Source of the DNA: Funiculus sociatus GB2-C1
GTDB lineage: Bacteria; Cyanobacteriota; Cyanobacteriia; Cyanobacteriales; FACHB-T130
DNA: 64,000 bases
NCBI RefSeq assembly: GCF_039962115.1
Contig: NZ_JAMPKJ010000008.1
Location: forward strand, 83,079 to 147,078
Reading direction: 5' to 3'
In this document: positions 8,322 to 17,845 of the stretch, piece by piece
Position numbering within the stretch: position 1 is the stretch's first letter
How the letters are laid out: the number at the start of each line of letters is the position of its first letter
Program-made: the position numbers and the translations under genes
The notes under the pieces: generated by a model
Database searches by the model: none
What the model saw: only the letters and a program-made list of their open reading frames with translations
Told to the model about the DNA's origin: nothing

Positions 8322-10391
8322 CTACTGACTACTAACCATTGACTGCTTTGCCACGATGGGAACGGTGAAGTGAAACTTACTGCCTTTGTCCTTACCAGCA
8401 GATTCAGCCCAAATCTCACCACCCCAACCGCTGACAATCTGGCGACAAATTGCCAGTCCTAAACCAGTACCGCTAGTAGTTCGCCGCAAAGCGCCTTCTT
8501 CCTGATAGAACCGATCAAAAACAGCCTCAAGTCGATTGGGTTCAATACCGCGTCCCGTATCAGCAACAGTAACTTCCAGCATAGAGCCACCATTACTGCT
8601 AGCTTTAATGCTAATTTTTCCTTTAGACGTGGTAAATTTACAAGCGTTATCTAGCAGCTTGGCAAGAACCTCAACCAACCACTCGCCATCGGCTCTCACC
8701 AAAGGCAGGGGATTGGGGACTTGGGTAATAATCTTTGGCAATTGAGCATCAGAATGACGGGCGCGGATACTGCTGAGGGCCAGATCAATGCACTCTTGCA
8801 ATTCCAGTGATTCTGGGTGCCATTGTACGCGACCGCTTTCTAACCGCGAAAGGGTGAGGAAATCCTGCACGAGTTTACGCATCCGTTCCGCGTCGGAGAG
8901 AGCAGTGTTAAGCATTACCTGCCGCATTTCTGGAGACATATCAGGTTCGGTTGCCAGACTTTCCAGACAGACTTGGATGGTAGATAAAGGGGTGCGTAAT
9001 TCGTGACCAGTAATGGCGACCAAGTTGCTGCGGGTGCGGTCGAGGGCTTCTAGCTGCTGGTTGAGGTCTTGCAGGTTAGCGTAGGCTTCAGCTTGAATTA
9101 AAGCACCACCGATCTGAGTAGCGATCGCTTCCACCAATTCCAGTTCATCTTCCTCACACTCATACGGTGTCCCGCCGCAATAATGCAACTCCACCATCCC
9201 CAGCAACCGATCCTGATACAGCACTGGTACCATTAGCCACGAAGAAATAGAAAAATTGCTCACAATAGCTTGTAGCTGGCTATTAGAGCCTGATTTCAAC
9301 CCATCCCCGACAATCCGAGAATCTGTATGAGTATCAGTTACATACACTTGTTCTCGCTTCTGTACAACTTCCTCAAACAGAGGATTATTCTCCAAAGGCC
9401 AAGTCTGACCTAGCGTTGAGACAAGTCGAGAATCCCCGCTACTACTCACACCCAAAAATTCATGATTAATTGTCGTAGCTGTATCCGTTGAGACGCGATA
9501 TATTAGACACCGACAAGCAAACAAAGCCTGACCCAACTCCTGCACTGCCACTTCCAGAATTTCATCCGGATGTAGCGGCTGCCCTGTATTGCTACCCCTG
9601 CGGATGGCAGTGGTAATCGAGTTTACCAAACGCTCTTTGCGTTCCTGAGCAGAAATAGAGCGATAAGCTTTTAGCAGTTTATACTGCCCAGCTTGCAAGT
9701 AAGTCAGCAGGCACTCAACAAACGGATCGGGGTTAGTGGCTGTTGCATTTTGAGCTAATAAATTCTCCCCAACCCCTACAATCCGTGCTACCGACGCAAT
9801 GCCGTAAGCGTTTTGCGCTTGAGCGATCTTCTCTTCCAACTCCGGGCGATACTGTAAAATCCGATTCAGTAACAATCCAGCAACAGTACAGCTTACTTGC
9901 CGATCAAAAGTCCAGATTCCCTCAAATCGCCGGGCTGTGTCCATCTCCAAAGGAGCCGACAGGCGAGACTTTTCTCCTCTGGCTTCTTCCTTCTTAACTC
10001 TCGTTTCTTCAGCTGTTCTTTCCCGACACACTAAGCAGGTGGCATAGTGCTGTCCTATCACCACTAAGTGCCATTCTTTACTCAAGCCGTCCTCAGGCTC
10101 AAAAGCCACAGTTTCGTAATAGCCCGATCCGTTGGTAAAGGATGTTTCCGGTGCCGCCATCACATATACCTGATCCGTCCGTTCAGCAATCCGTCGATAC
10201 CGATGAGCCTCCTGACGATAGAAACGCTCTCGCTGGAAGCTGGCAATCACTAGATGCTTGTCTAAAGATGCCAGAATTTGGTCTTCCATAGCATGAGAGA
10301 GTGCCGTTAAGGAAGACTTGAAATACATTTGGGTTCGCAGCTGAGGCAGGGCCCAGAGCAGCTCTGTCAGCACAGAAGTCGGTATGATCAT
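8322..10391 (-). CDS. DICT-GAF sensor histidine kinase
   Basis: A 689-residue soluble histidine kinase. Residues about 1-240 resemble the cyanobacterial DICT sensory domain, about 265-440 form a GAF domain, and 450-520 a HisKA dimerisation domain with the phospho-accepting His463 in TGHELRTP. The ATPase domain has the N box around LLDNACKF (Asn582), the G1 box DTGRGIEP (Asp611) and GTGLGLAICRQIV. No membrane segment is visible, so it should sense a cytoplasmic signal, which is unknown. No response regulator gene is adjacent. It is divergent from nirA1 across the NtcA promoter region, but nothing in the sequence ties it to nitrogen control. Confidence 0.85.
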   Translation of the reverse strand: MIIPTSVLTELLWALPQLRTQMYFKSSLTALSHAMEDQILASLDKHLVIASFQRERFYRQEAHRYRRIAERTDQVYVMAAPETSFTNGSGYYETVAFEPEDGLSKEWHLVVIGQHYATCLVCRERTAEETRVKKEEARGEKSRLSAPLEMDTARRFEGIWTFDRQVSCTVAGLLLNRILQYRPELEEKIAQAQNAYGIASVARIVGVGENLLAQNATATNPDPFVECLLTYLQAGQYKLLKAYRSISAQERKERLVNSITTAIRRGSNTGQPLHPDEILEVAVQELGQALFACRCLIYRVSTDTATTINHEFLGVSSSGDSRLVSTLGQTWPLENNPLFEEVVQKREQVYVTDTHTDSRIVGDGLKSGSNSQLQAIVSNFSISSWLMVPVLYQDRLLGMVELHYCGGTPYECEEDELELVEAIATQIGGALIQAEAYANLQDLNQQLEALDRTRSNLVAITGHELRTPLSTIQVCLESLATEPDMSPEMRQVMLNTALSDAERMRKLVQDFLTLSRLESGRVQWHPESLELQECIDLALSSIRARHSDAQLPKIITQVPNPLPLVRADGEWLVEVLAKLLDNACKFTTSKGKISIKASSNGGSMLEVTVADTGRGIEPNRLEAVFDRFYQEEGALRRTTSGTGLGLAICRQIVSGWGGEIWAESAGKDKGSKFHFTVPIVAKQSMVSSQ

Positions 10392-10803
10392 TAATTTTGC
10401 CGAGTTTTGTACCCGTTCTAATGCTTATCGTACAAAACAGCGCTGCATTCTAACTTTTAAATAGGGTTTCTGTATTTATTTGCTACACATTAGATAGCAA
10501 AAAGAAAATTATTATTTATCAGTTATTAATTAAAAAATCTTATATTTTCTCTTTCCTCACTCTCCATCCCCTAATTCCTAGTCTTTATAACCATAATCAG
10601 CCCTACTTATCAATCTTTCTTAAGTAGGAGCTGATGTCAAATTAGCATAAGAATTATGCAGAAACTTCATTTACATTAATATTTTGTAACTTTGTATACG
10701 AATTTCCTCAGTCAGTCCGCATAACTTATCATCAACGAGCGATTGACGAAACACCTGAAATCGGTTTGGGGGCAGTTGAGCGCTAAGTAATGAGGACACA
10801 CCC
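10392..10803. other. intergenic region holding the nirA1 promoter
   Basis: A 412-bp AT-rich spacer between the divergent histidine kinase and nirA1. The left 290 bases show no gene. The right part has the NtcA-type promoter listed separately and a leader of about 70 nt. TGAGGA about 12 nt before the nirA ATG is a plausible ribosome site. Confidence 0.7.
10686..10734 (+). promoter_or_regulatory. NtcA-activated class II promoter of nirA1 operon
   Basis: A perfect NtcA box GTA-N8-TAC lies at 10686-10699. A -10 box of the TAN3T type (TAACTT, 10722-10727) starts after exactly 22 bases, predicting transcription from about 10734. This is the canonical geometry of cyanobacterial NtcA-activated promoters, with the box near -41. 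NtcA turns on nitrate assimilation when 2-oxoglutarate is high and ammonium is low. Confidence 0.85.
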
Positions 10804-12339
10804 ATGACAAGCACAGCCACGCCAACAGCAAGTCTGAACAAGTTTGAAAAATTTAAAGCCGAAAAAGATGGTCTGGCAGTAAAGTCAGAACTGGAACACT
10901 TCGCCCGCATTGGCTGGGAGGCGATGGACGAAACAGACCGTGACCACCGTCTGAAGTGGGTGGGTGTGTTCTTTCGACCAGTCACTCCCGGAAAGTTTAT
11001 GATGCGGCTGCGGATGCCAAGCGGCATTCTCACAGCTAGTCAAATGCGGGTGTTAGCTGAAGTCGTGCAACAGTATGGCGAAGATGGCAATGCTGATATT
11101 ACCACTCGGCAAAACATTCAACTGCGGGGAATCCGGATTGAGGATCTGCCAGAGATTTTCAATCGGTTTAACCAAGTCGGTTTAACTAGCGTCCAGTCTG
11201 GGATGGACAACGTTCGCAACATCACAGGGTCGCCAGTAGCGGGAATTGATGCGGATGAATTGTTCGATACCAGAGAACTTGTGCAGCAAGTTCAAGACAT
11301 GATTACCAGTAAGGGGGAAGGCAACAAAGCCTTCTCGAATCTGCCGAGAAAATTTAATATAGCGATCGCAGGTTGTCGCGACAACTCGGTTCACGCCGAA
11401 ATCAACGACCTCGCCTTCGTCCCCGCCTTCAAAAACGGCACCTTCGGTTTTAACATTCTCGTCGGTGGCTTCTTCTCCGCAAAACGCTGCGACGCAGCAA
11501 TTCCCCTAAATGCCTGGGTTCCTCCCGAAGATGTTGTGGATGTATCCAGAGCAGTTCTCGAAGTTTTTCGCGACCAAGGCCCCAGATCCAATCGGCAAAA
11601 AGCCCGGTTGATGTGGCTTATCGATGAACTTGGACTCGAAAATTTCCGGGCATTAGTAGAAAAATATCTCTGTAAACCACTGCAACCAGCAGTCGAAAAA
11701 GACGAAATCGACTGGGAAAAACGCGACCACCTCGGCGTATATCCTCAAAAGCAGTCCGGCTTAAACTACGTCGGTTTGCACGTTCCCGTCGGGCGTTTGT
11801 TTGCCCAAGATATGTTTGACCTCGCCCGAATAGCCGAAGTCTATGGCAGCAGCGAAATTCGCCTCACCGTTGAACAAAACGTCATCATCCCCAACATCCC
11901 AAACTCAAGGATGGAGGCATTCCTAGCCGAACCCCTCTTAGAAAAATTCTCCACCAGTCCCCAACCCTTAACAAAAGCACTTGTTTCATGCACCGGGTCA
12001 CAGTTCTGCAACTTTGCCCTAATTGAAACCAAAAACCGCGCCGTGGCAATGATTCAGGAGCTAGAAGCAGAACTTTCCCTAACCCAACCCGTGCGAATTC
12101 ACTGGACAGGTTGCCCCAACTCCTGCGCCCAGCCACAAGTCGCTGACATCGGTTTAATGGGGACAAAGGTACGCAAAAACGGCAAAACCGTTGAAGGTGT
12201 GGATCTTTACATGGGCGGCAAAGTGGGTAAAGAAGCCGAACTCGGCACCTGCGTCCAGAAAAGCATTCCCTGCGAAGACCTCAAACCAGTGTTGCGCGAT
12301 TTACTCATCCAGCAATTCAAAGCGGAAATCAAAAATTAG
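10804..12339 (+). CDS. nirA: ferredoxin-nitrite reductase, copy 1
   Basis: Reduces nitrite to ammonium with six electrons from ferredoxin. The 511-residue protein has two nitrite/sulfite reductase half domains. The siroheme/4Fe-4S cysteines are at Cys396 and Cys402 (CTGSQFC) and Cys437 and Cys441 (GCPNSC). GNADITTRQNIQLRG and RKFNIAIAGCRDN bind siroheme and substrate. Length fits cyanobacterial NirA without a ferredoxin extension. It heads the operon nirA-nrtABCD-narB, with 29 bp to nrtA, and is served by the NtcA promoter at 10686. A second, longer nirA lies at 20371. Confidence 0.95.
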   Translation: MTSTATPTASLNKFEKFKAEKDGLAVKSELEHFARIGWEAMDETDRDHRLKWVGVFFRPVTPGKFMMRLRMPSGILTASQMRVLAEVVQQYGEDGNADITTRQNIQLRGIRIEDLPEIFNRFNQVGLTSVQSGMDNVRNITGSPVAGIDADELFDTRELVQQVQDMITSKGEGNKAFSNLPRKFNIAIAGCRDNSVHAEINDLAFVPAFKNGTFGFNILVGGFFSAKRCDAAIPLNAWVPPEDVVDVSRAVLEVFRDQGPRSNRQKARLMWLIDELGLENFRALVEKYLCKPLQPAVEKDEIDWEKRDHLGVYPQKQSGLNYVGLHVPVGRLFAQDMFDLARIAEVYGSSEIRLTVEQNVIIPNIPNSRMEAFLAEPLLEKFSTSPQPLTKALVSCTGSQFCNFALIETKNRAVAMIQELEAELSLTQPVRIHWTGCPNSCAQPQVADIGLMGTKVRKNGKTVEGVDLYMGGKVGKEAELGTCVQKSIPCEDLKPVLRDLLIQQFKAEIKN

Positions 12340-12368
12340 TCAGCAATTAGCAAGAACCAACAAACAAA

Positions 12369-13715
12369 ATGACCAGACTTTCCAGAAGGCAATTCATCAT
12401 TACCGCAGGAGCAGCTACAGCTGCATCTTTACTCGCTCATGGCTGTAGCTCTGGCCCTACCAACACCTCCACAAGTGCCAATAGCTCCACAGGTGGTTCA
12501 GGTTCCTCACCCGCCACCCTAGCGGCTAACGCACCAAAAGTAGAAACACCCAACGCCAAGTTAGGATTCATCGCCCTTACCGACTCCGCACCCCTGATTA
12601 TTGCCAAAGAAAAGGGTTTATTTGATAAGTACGGCATGACAGGTGTCGAAATCCTCAAGCAAGCTTCTTGGCCTGTAACTCGCGACAACTTGGAAATAGG
12701 CTCTCAAGGCGGTGGTATCGATGGGGCGCATATCTTAAGCCCCATGCCTTACTTCATGACCTTGGGTCAGACCAAGAACAAGCAACCCGTACCGATGTAC
12801 ATTTTGGCGCGGTTGAATACCAACGGTCAGGCGATTTCCATTGCCAATACTTACAAAGATGCAAAAGTTGGTTTAGAAAGCAAGGGGCTGAAAGAAGCCT
12901 TTGCTCAAGCCAAAGCAGGTGGTAAAAATGACCTCAAAGCTGCGATTACGTTTCCTGGCGGCACCCACGACCTATGGATGCGCTACTGGTTAGCCGCTGG
13001 TGGTATTGATCCTAACCAGGATATTTCTGTTGTTCCTATCCCACCGCCGCAGATGGTGGCAAATATGAAAACGGGCAACATGGAAACCTTCTGCGTAGGC
13101 GAACCTTGGAACGCGCAGTTAGTTAACCAGGGACAGGGTTACACCGCATTAGTGACAGGTGAACTGTGGAAAGACCACCCAGAGAAAGCTTTTGCCATGC
13201 GACAAGATTGGGTGGATAAAAATCCCAATTCTGCCAAAGCGTTGCTGATGGCGGTACAGGAAGCCCAGCAATGGTGCGACAAAGCAGAAAACAAAGAGGA
13301 GATGTGCCAAATTGTCTCCCAGGCGAAGTGGTTCAAGGTGCCAGCCAAAGATATTATCGAGCGTTCTAAAGGCAATATTGACTACGGCGACGGTCGTCCA
13401 GTGGTTACGGGTAGCCCGCTACAGATGAAGTTCTGGGCAGATAATGCGTCTTATCCTTACAAGAGTCATGACACCTGGTTCTTAACTGAAAACATCCGCT
13501 GGGGCAATATTCCCGCTGACACAAATCTTAAGGAACTCGTGGACAAAGTAAACCGCGAAGATTTGTGGAAAGAAGCGGCTAAGGCGCTTGGTGTTCCCAA
13601 TGCAGAAATTCCTACTAGCAGTTCTCGTGGCATTGAAACGTTCTTCGATGGTGTCAAGTTTGACCCCGAAAAGCCAGAAGAATACTTGAAGAGTCTCAAG
13701 ATTAAAAAGGCATAA
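12369..13715 (+). CDS. nrtA: nitrate ABC transporter substrate-binding lipoprotein
   Basis: The 448-residue periplasmic binding protein of the NrtABCD uptake system. The N-terminus has a twin-arginine motif (SRRQF), a hydrophobic stretch and a lipobox ending at Cys26 (LAHGC), so it is probably lipid-anchored. A Ser/Thr/Gly linker follows. The mature domain shows [36 protein letters not shown] and FCVGEPWNAQ, shared with the C-terminal half of NrtC. NrtA binds nitrate (and nitrite in known systems). Second gene of the operon, followed by nrtB. Confidence 0.94.
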   Translation: MTRLSRRQFIITAGAATAASLLAHGCSSGPTNTSTSANSSTGGSGSSPATLAANAPKVETPNAKLGFIALTDSAPLIIAKEKGLFDKYGMTGVEILKQASWPVTRDNLEIGSQGGGIDGAHILSPMPYFMTLGQTKNKQPVPMYILARLNTNGQAISIANTYKDAKVGLESKGLKEAFAQAKAGGKNDLKAAITFPGGTHDLWMRYWLAAGGIDPNQDISVVPIPPPQMVANMKTGNMETFCVGEPWNAQLVNQGQGYTALVTGELWKDHPEKAFAMRQDWVDKNPNSAKALLMAVQEAQQWCDKAENKEEMCQIVSQAKWFKVPAKDIIERSKGNIDYGDGRPVVTGSPLQMKFWADNASYPYKSHDTWFLTENIRWGNIPADTNLKELVDKVNREDLWKEAAKALGVPNAEIPTSSSRGIETFFDGVKFDPEKPEEYLKSLKIKKA

Positions 13716-13803
13716 ATGGCTGATTGAAGGATAGCTAATTGCTAATTGCTTTTAAACAATTAGCAATTAGTTGATGACTAATAACCAACAATTAGGAAGA
13801 AGA

Positions 13804-14646
13804 ATGACTGCTAAAGCTGACCGCCGCCTGCAAACTAACAATCCTCAACAGTTACTGACAAGTTTTTTTCAGAAGCAAGCTAAATATATTGTGCCGCCCC
13901 TGGTTGCACTAGCATTGTTTCTGCTAGTATGGCAACTCCTCTGCCCTCCCGGTTCTAAAGGTTTGCCAGGGCCAATCCAAGTGATTGGTGATACTTGGAA
14001 CCCTTACATTATTAATCCTTTTTTCGATAATGGCGGTACAGATAAAGGTTTGGCATTGCAAATTTTAGCCAGCTTAGGAAGGGTAGCAATTGGTTTTTCT
14101 TTATCTGCGATAGTTGGCATAACTGTAGGTATTATAGTTGGGGCGAATGATTTTGCTTATCGGGCTGTAGACCCAATTTTCCAAGTGTTACGTACTATTC
14201 CCCCGTTGGCGTGGTTGCCTATATCTCTGGCAGCACTACAACAAAGCAACCCTTCAGCTATTTTCGTGATTTTTATTACCTCAGTATGGCCTATTATTAT
14301 TAACACAACTGTAGGCGTACAGCAGCTACCACAAGACTACAGAAATGTCGCCAGAGTGTTGCGGCTATCTAAACAAAAGTATTTCTTGAAAATTCTACTT
14401 CCCGCAGCAGTTCCTTACATTTTTACGGGATTAAGAATTGGAATTGGTTTGTCTTGGTTGGCGATTGTTGCGGCTGAAATGTTGGTAGGCGGTGTGGGTA
14501 TCGGCTTCTTTATCTGGGATGCCTACAACAATTCTTTGATGAGTCAAATTATCATCGCGCTTGTGTATGTCGGTATTGTTGGTCTGCTGCTAGATAGAAT
14601 AGTGGCTTTTATCGCTTCAATGGTAGTTCCAGAAGAACAAAAATAG
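13804..14646 (+). CDS. nrtB: nitrate ABC transporter permease
   Basis: The membrane subunit of the nitrate importer, 280 residues from the chosen start, with about six hydrophobic segments. The permease EAA-type loop is seen near DYRNVARVLRLSKQKYFLKI. The frame opens at 13771 (TTG) and has an ATG at 13774, but AGGAAG at 13793-13798 stands a suitable distance before the ATG at 13804, which gives the family's normal length. The 88 bases before this start are an ATTAG-rich repeat found in several spacers here. Partners: NrtA, NrtC, NrtD. Confidence 0.92.
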   Translation: MTAKADRRLQTNNPQQLLTSFFQKQAKYIVPPLVALALFLLVWQLLCPPGSKGLPGPIQVIGDTWNPYIINPFFDNGGTDKGLALQILASLGRVAIGFSLSAIVGITVGIIVGANDFAYRAVDPIFQVLRTIPPLAWLPISLAALQQSNPSAIFVIFITSVWPIIINTTVGVQQLPQDYRNVARVLRLSKQKYFLKILLPAAVPYIFTGLRIGIGLSWLAIVAAEMLVGGVGIGFFIWDAYNNSLMSQIIIALVYVGIVGLLLDRIVAFIASMVVPEEQK

Positions 14647-14788
14647 AGGGTTGGGGACTAGGGACTAGGGACTGGGGACTAGGGACTAGAGACTAGGTAA
14701 GAATTATCCCCAAGCCCCAATTCTCAATTCCCAATTCCCAATCCCCAATCCCCAATTCCCAGTCCCCAATCCCCAATCCCCAATCCCT
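14647..14788. repeat. composite heptad repeat between nrtB and nrtC
   Basis: The whole 142-bp spacer is a short tandem repeat. Its left arm is built of GGGGACT/AGGGACT heptads, a short middle contains GGTAAGA, and the right arm is built of CCCCAAT/TCCCAAT heptads. The same three-part layout occurs inside cobN at 53531-53681. No ribosome site is visible before nrtC, so the repeat supplies the nrtC leader. Confidence 0.9.
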
Positions 14789-16789
14789 ATGTCTTTTGTA
14801 GAAATCGACCACGTAGACCGAATTTACCCACTTGCCAATGGTGGCACTTATGTAGCACTTAGGAATGTCGATTTAAAAATTAAACAGGGTGAGTTTATAT
14901 CTTTAATTGGACACTCTGGCTGTGGCAAATCCACCTTATTAAATATGGTGGCTGGTTTAGATAAACCAACCAGAGGAGGTGTGATTTTAGAGGGGAAACA
15001 AATCACTTCGCCGGGGCCAGACCGGATGGTGGTCTTCCAAAATTATTCGTTGCTACCTTGGCTTTCTGTTCGGGAAAATATATCTCTAGCGGTAGATGAA
15101 GTATTTCAGAACAAGCCGAGAGGGGAGCGAAAAGGTATTGTAGAACATCACATTGATATGGTGGGGCTGCGGCAAGCGGCTGATAAACGACCGGGGCAGC
15201 TGTCGGGAGGGATGAAACAGCGGGTAGCGATCGCCCGCGCCCTCGCCCTGCGTCCAAAAGTGTTGTTGTTGGATGAACCTTTTGGGGCGCTGGATGCACT
15301 GACACGCGGCGGTTTGCAAGAAAAATTGATGCAAATTTGCGAGGAAAGCCACGTTACCTCAATTATGGTGACGCACGACGTGGATGAGGCGCTGTTGCTA
15401 TCAGACCGAATTGTGATGCTGACCAACGGCCCGGAAGCGCATATCGGGCAAATTCTGGATGTGTCGATCCCCCGCCCCCGCAGGCGCATGGACGTGGTGA
15501 ATCATCCCAGCTACTACGTGTTGCGAAACGAGATGATTTACTTCCTCAACCAGCAGAAAAAAGCCAAGAAGCGCCAGATCCAGGCACCTATGGCAATTTC
15601 CCGCAATGGGTTGGAGAAAGTAAATCTGGAAATTGGCTTTATTCCTTTAACTGACTGCGCCCCCTTGGTGGTGGCGAAGGAAAAAGGATTTTTTGCCAAA
15701 CATGGGTTAGAGGAAGTCACCTTAAACCGCGAACCCAGCTGGAAAGCGATCGCAGAAGGTGTGGGGACGGGACGGCTGGATGCTGCCCAAATGGTCGCCG
15801 GAATGCCGATGTCAATGACTTTGGGTGGTGGGGGAAAGCCGCCAGTACCAATTTGTACAGCATTGACCTTATCCCGCAACGGCAACGCAATTACTTTAAG
15901 TAAGGAATTATACAATCAAGGCGTTCGTACTCTGGCAGACTTAAAAGGAGCGATCGCCCAAAATCCTGACAAAATTTACAATTTCGCGGTAGTGCATCCA
16001 GCCTCAATGCACAATCTGATGTTGCGTTCTTGGCTGGCTTCCGCTGGGATAGATCCAGATCGAGATGTCAACCTCACAGTGATTCCGCCCCCGCAAATGG
16101 TAGCCAACCTGAAAGCTGGAAATATTGATGGTTACTGCGTCGGCGAACCCTGGAACTCTCGCGCCGTTCAGGAAGGTTTAGGGTTTGTCATCACTACAGA
16201 TATGCAGCTGTGGGCTGGACATCCGGAGAAGGTACTCGGATGCAAGGAAGAATGGGCAAATAAATACCCCCAAACCCACGTAGCTTTAATTAAAGCGCTG
16301 CTGGAAGCTTGCGAATACTGCGATGACCACCGCCATCGGGAAGAAGTTCTGAAATTACTTTGTAAGCCTGATTATGTAGGTGCTGCCGCCGAACATATTC
16401 GTCCCGGCTTTATTGACCCCTACGATCGCGGGACAGGCGAAGAACCTCAGATGATGTTGCGTTACAACCAGTTCTTTGTTGACAAGGCAAACTTCCCAGA
16501 ACGGGAGGAAGGACTATGGGTGATGACTCAGCTGGCACGATGGGGGATTATTCCGTTCCCGAAAAACTGGTTAGACGTTACAGAACGGGTGCGGCGCGTG
16601 GACGTTTATGGGCAAGCGGCACGGGAATTAGGGCTGACAGACATTGGACGCGATCGCGAACCCATCAAAATGTTTGACGGAACAATTTTCAACCCCGACG
16701 ACCCCCTGCAATACCTCAACAGCGTCAAAATTAAGCGCCCAATCACCATCGAAGAAATCAACATCGACCAATTAGTCATTAGTAAATAG
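14789..16789 (+). CDS. nrtC: nitrate transporter ATPase with NrtA-like C-terminal domain
   Basis: A 666-residue fusion typical of NrtC. Residues 1-255 are an ABC ATPase: Walker [10 protein letters not shown] at 41-49, Q-loop in FQNYSLLPW, signature [15 protein letters not shown], and Walker [13 protein letters not shown]. From about residue 280 the protein is a NrtA-like nitrate-binding domain ([45 protein letters not shown]). In Synechococcus the regulatory C-terminal domain mediates ammonium inhibition of uptake. The stop is 3 bp from nrtD, so the two ATPases are coupled. Confidence 0.95.
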   Translation: MSFVEIDHVDRIYPLANGGTYVALRNVDLKIKQGEFISLIGHSGCGKSTLLNMVAGLDKPTRGGVILEGKQITSPGPDRMVVFQNYSLLPWLSVRENISLAVDEVFQNKPRGERKGIVEHHIDMVGLRQAADKRPGQLSGGMKQRVAIARALALRPKVLLLDEPFGALDALTRGGLQEKLMQICEESHVTSIMVTHDVDEALLLSDRIVMLTNGPEAHIGQILDVSIPRPRRRMDVVNHPSYYVLRNEMIYFLNQQKKAKKRQIQAPMAISRNGLEKVNLEIGFIPLTDCAPLVVAKEKGFFAKHGLEEVTLNREPSWKAIAEGVGTGRLDAAQMVAGMPMSMTLGGGGKPPVPICTALTLSRNGNAITLSKELYNQGVRTLADLKGAIAQNPDKIYNFAVVHPASMHNLMLRSWLASAGIDPDRDVNLTVIPPPQMVANLKAGNIDGYCVGEPWNSRAVQEGLGFVITTDMQLWAGHPEKVLGCKEEWANKYPQTHVALIKALLEACEYCDDHRHREEVLKLLCKPDYVGAAAEHIRPGFIDPYDRGTGEEPQMMLRYNQFFVDKANFPEREEGLWVMTQLARWGIIPFPKNWLDVTERVRRVDVYGQAARELGLTDIGRDREPIKMFDGTIFNPDDPLQYLNSVKIKRPITIEEINIDQLVISK

Positions 16790-16792
16790 CTA

Positions 16793-17701
16793 ATGGCTGA
16801 TGGCAAAAACAATAGTAATCCTTCATCCCCCATCCTTCTCATGCAAACTGTAAACAACAGCAACACCTCATCAGTCAGTCCGCAGCCGTCAGCCTTTAGT
16901 CCGGTAATTAACCGCGACCCGTATTTGGTAATTGAGAATGTCTCCAAAGTCTATCCTTCTGCCCAAGGGCCATGCACCGTTCTGGATGGGGTAAACCTCA
17001 CCGTTTACGAAGGCGAATTTATCTGCCTGATTGGTCACTCTGGTTGTGGCAAATCCACACTGTTAAACATGGTGTCAGGTTTCAACAAGCCGACTCATGG
17101 GGAAGTGCGCCTGCAAACTGCGACAATTCGCGAACCAGGCCCAGATCGGATGATGGTGTTTCAAAACTATTGTCTCCTGCCCTGGATGACTGCCTTTGAT
17201 AACGTATATTTGGCAGTAGATTCCGTCTTCCCAGACAAACCCCACAAAGAAAAAGTCGCCATCGTCAAAGAACATTTGGCGATGGTGGGACTCACCGAAG
17301 CCGCTGACAAAAAGCCAACGCAACTATCTGGGGGGATGAAACAGCGGGTAGCGATCGCCCGCGCCCTTTCCATACGCCCCAAAGTTCTGATTTTAGATGA
17401 GCCTTTCGGCGCATTAGATGCCATCACCAAAGAAGAATTACAAGAAGAACTCCTGACAATTTGGCGGGAACATCGGGTAACAGTCTTAATGATTACCCAC
17501 GACATCGACGAAGCGCTGTTTCTAGCAGATCGGTTAGTAATGATGACCAACGGCCCAAAAGCTAAAATCGGCGAAATCTTGAATATTCCCTTCTCCCGTC
17601 CCCGCAACCGCGCCCAGATCATGGAAAATCCCGAATACTACAACTTGCGTAACTACGCCTTAGACTTCCTGTATAACCGATTTGCTCATGACGATGAATA
17701 G
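16793..17701 (+). CDS. nrtD: nitrate transporter ATPase subunit
   Basis: The second ABC ATPase of the nitrate importer, 302 residues. Walker [10 protein letters not shown] is at 81-89, the signature is [15 protein letters not shown], and Walker B is [12 protein letters not shown]. It ends after the ATPase domain, with no binding-protein domain. The N-terminal 40 residues are low-complexity and not part of the fold. A second possible start is the ATG at 16841. It begins 3 bp after nrtC, which suggests translational coupling and would explain the absence of a clear ribosome site. Confidence 0.94.
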   Translation: MADGKNNSNPSSPILLMQTVNNSNTSSVSPQPSAFSPVINRDPYLVIENVSKVYPSAQGPCTVLDGVNLTVYEGEFICLIGHSGCGKSTLLNMVSGFNKPTHGEVRLQTATIREPGPDRMMVFQNYCLLPWMTAFDNVYLAVDSVFPDKPHKEKVAIVKEHLAMVGLTEAADKKPTQLSGGMKQRVAIARALSIRPKVLILDEPFGALDAITKEELQEELLTIWREHRVTVLMITHDIDEALFLADRLVMMTNGPKAKIGEILNIPFSRPRNRAQIMENPEYYNLRNYALDFLYNRFAHDDE

Positions 17702-17845
17702 TCGGCTAATTGAAGGATTGCTAATAGCTAATAGCAATCCTTGCAGGAGTTGTAAATTCTCTTACTCTGCGCCCTCTGCGCCTCAGCAGTTCGTTTTTTT
17801 CATCAAACTAGGACTGCTTAGCCATTAGCAATAAACTATAGACTA

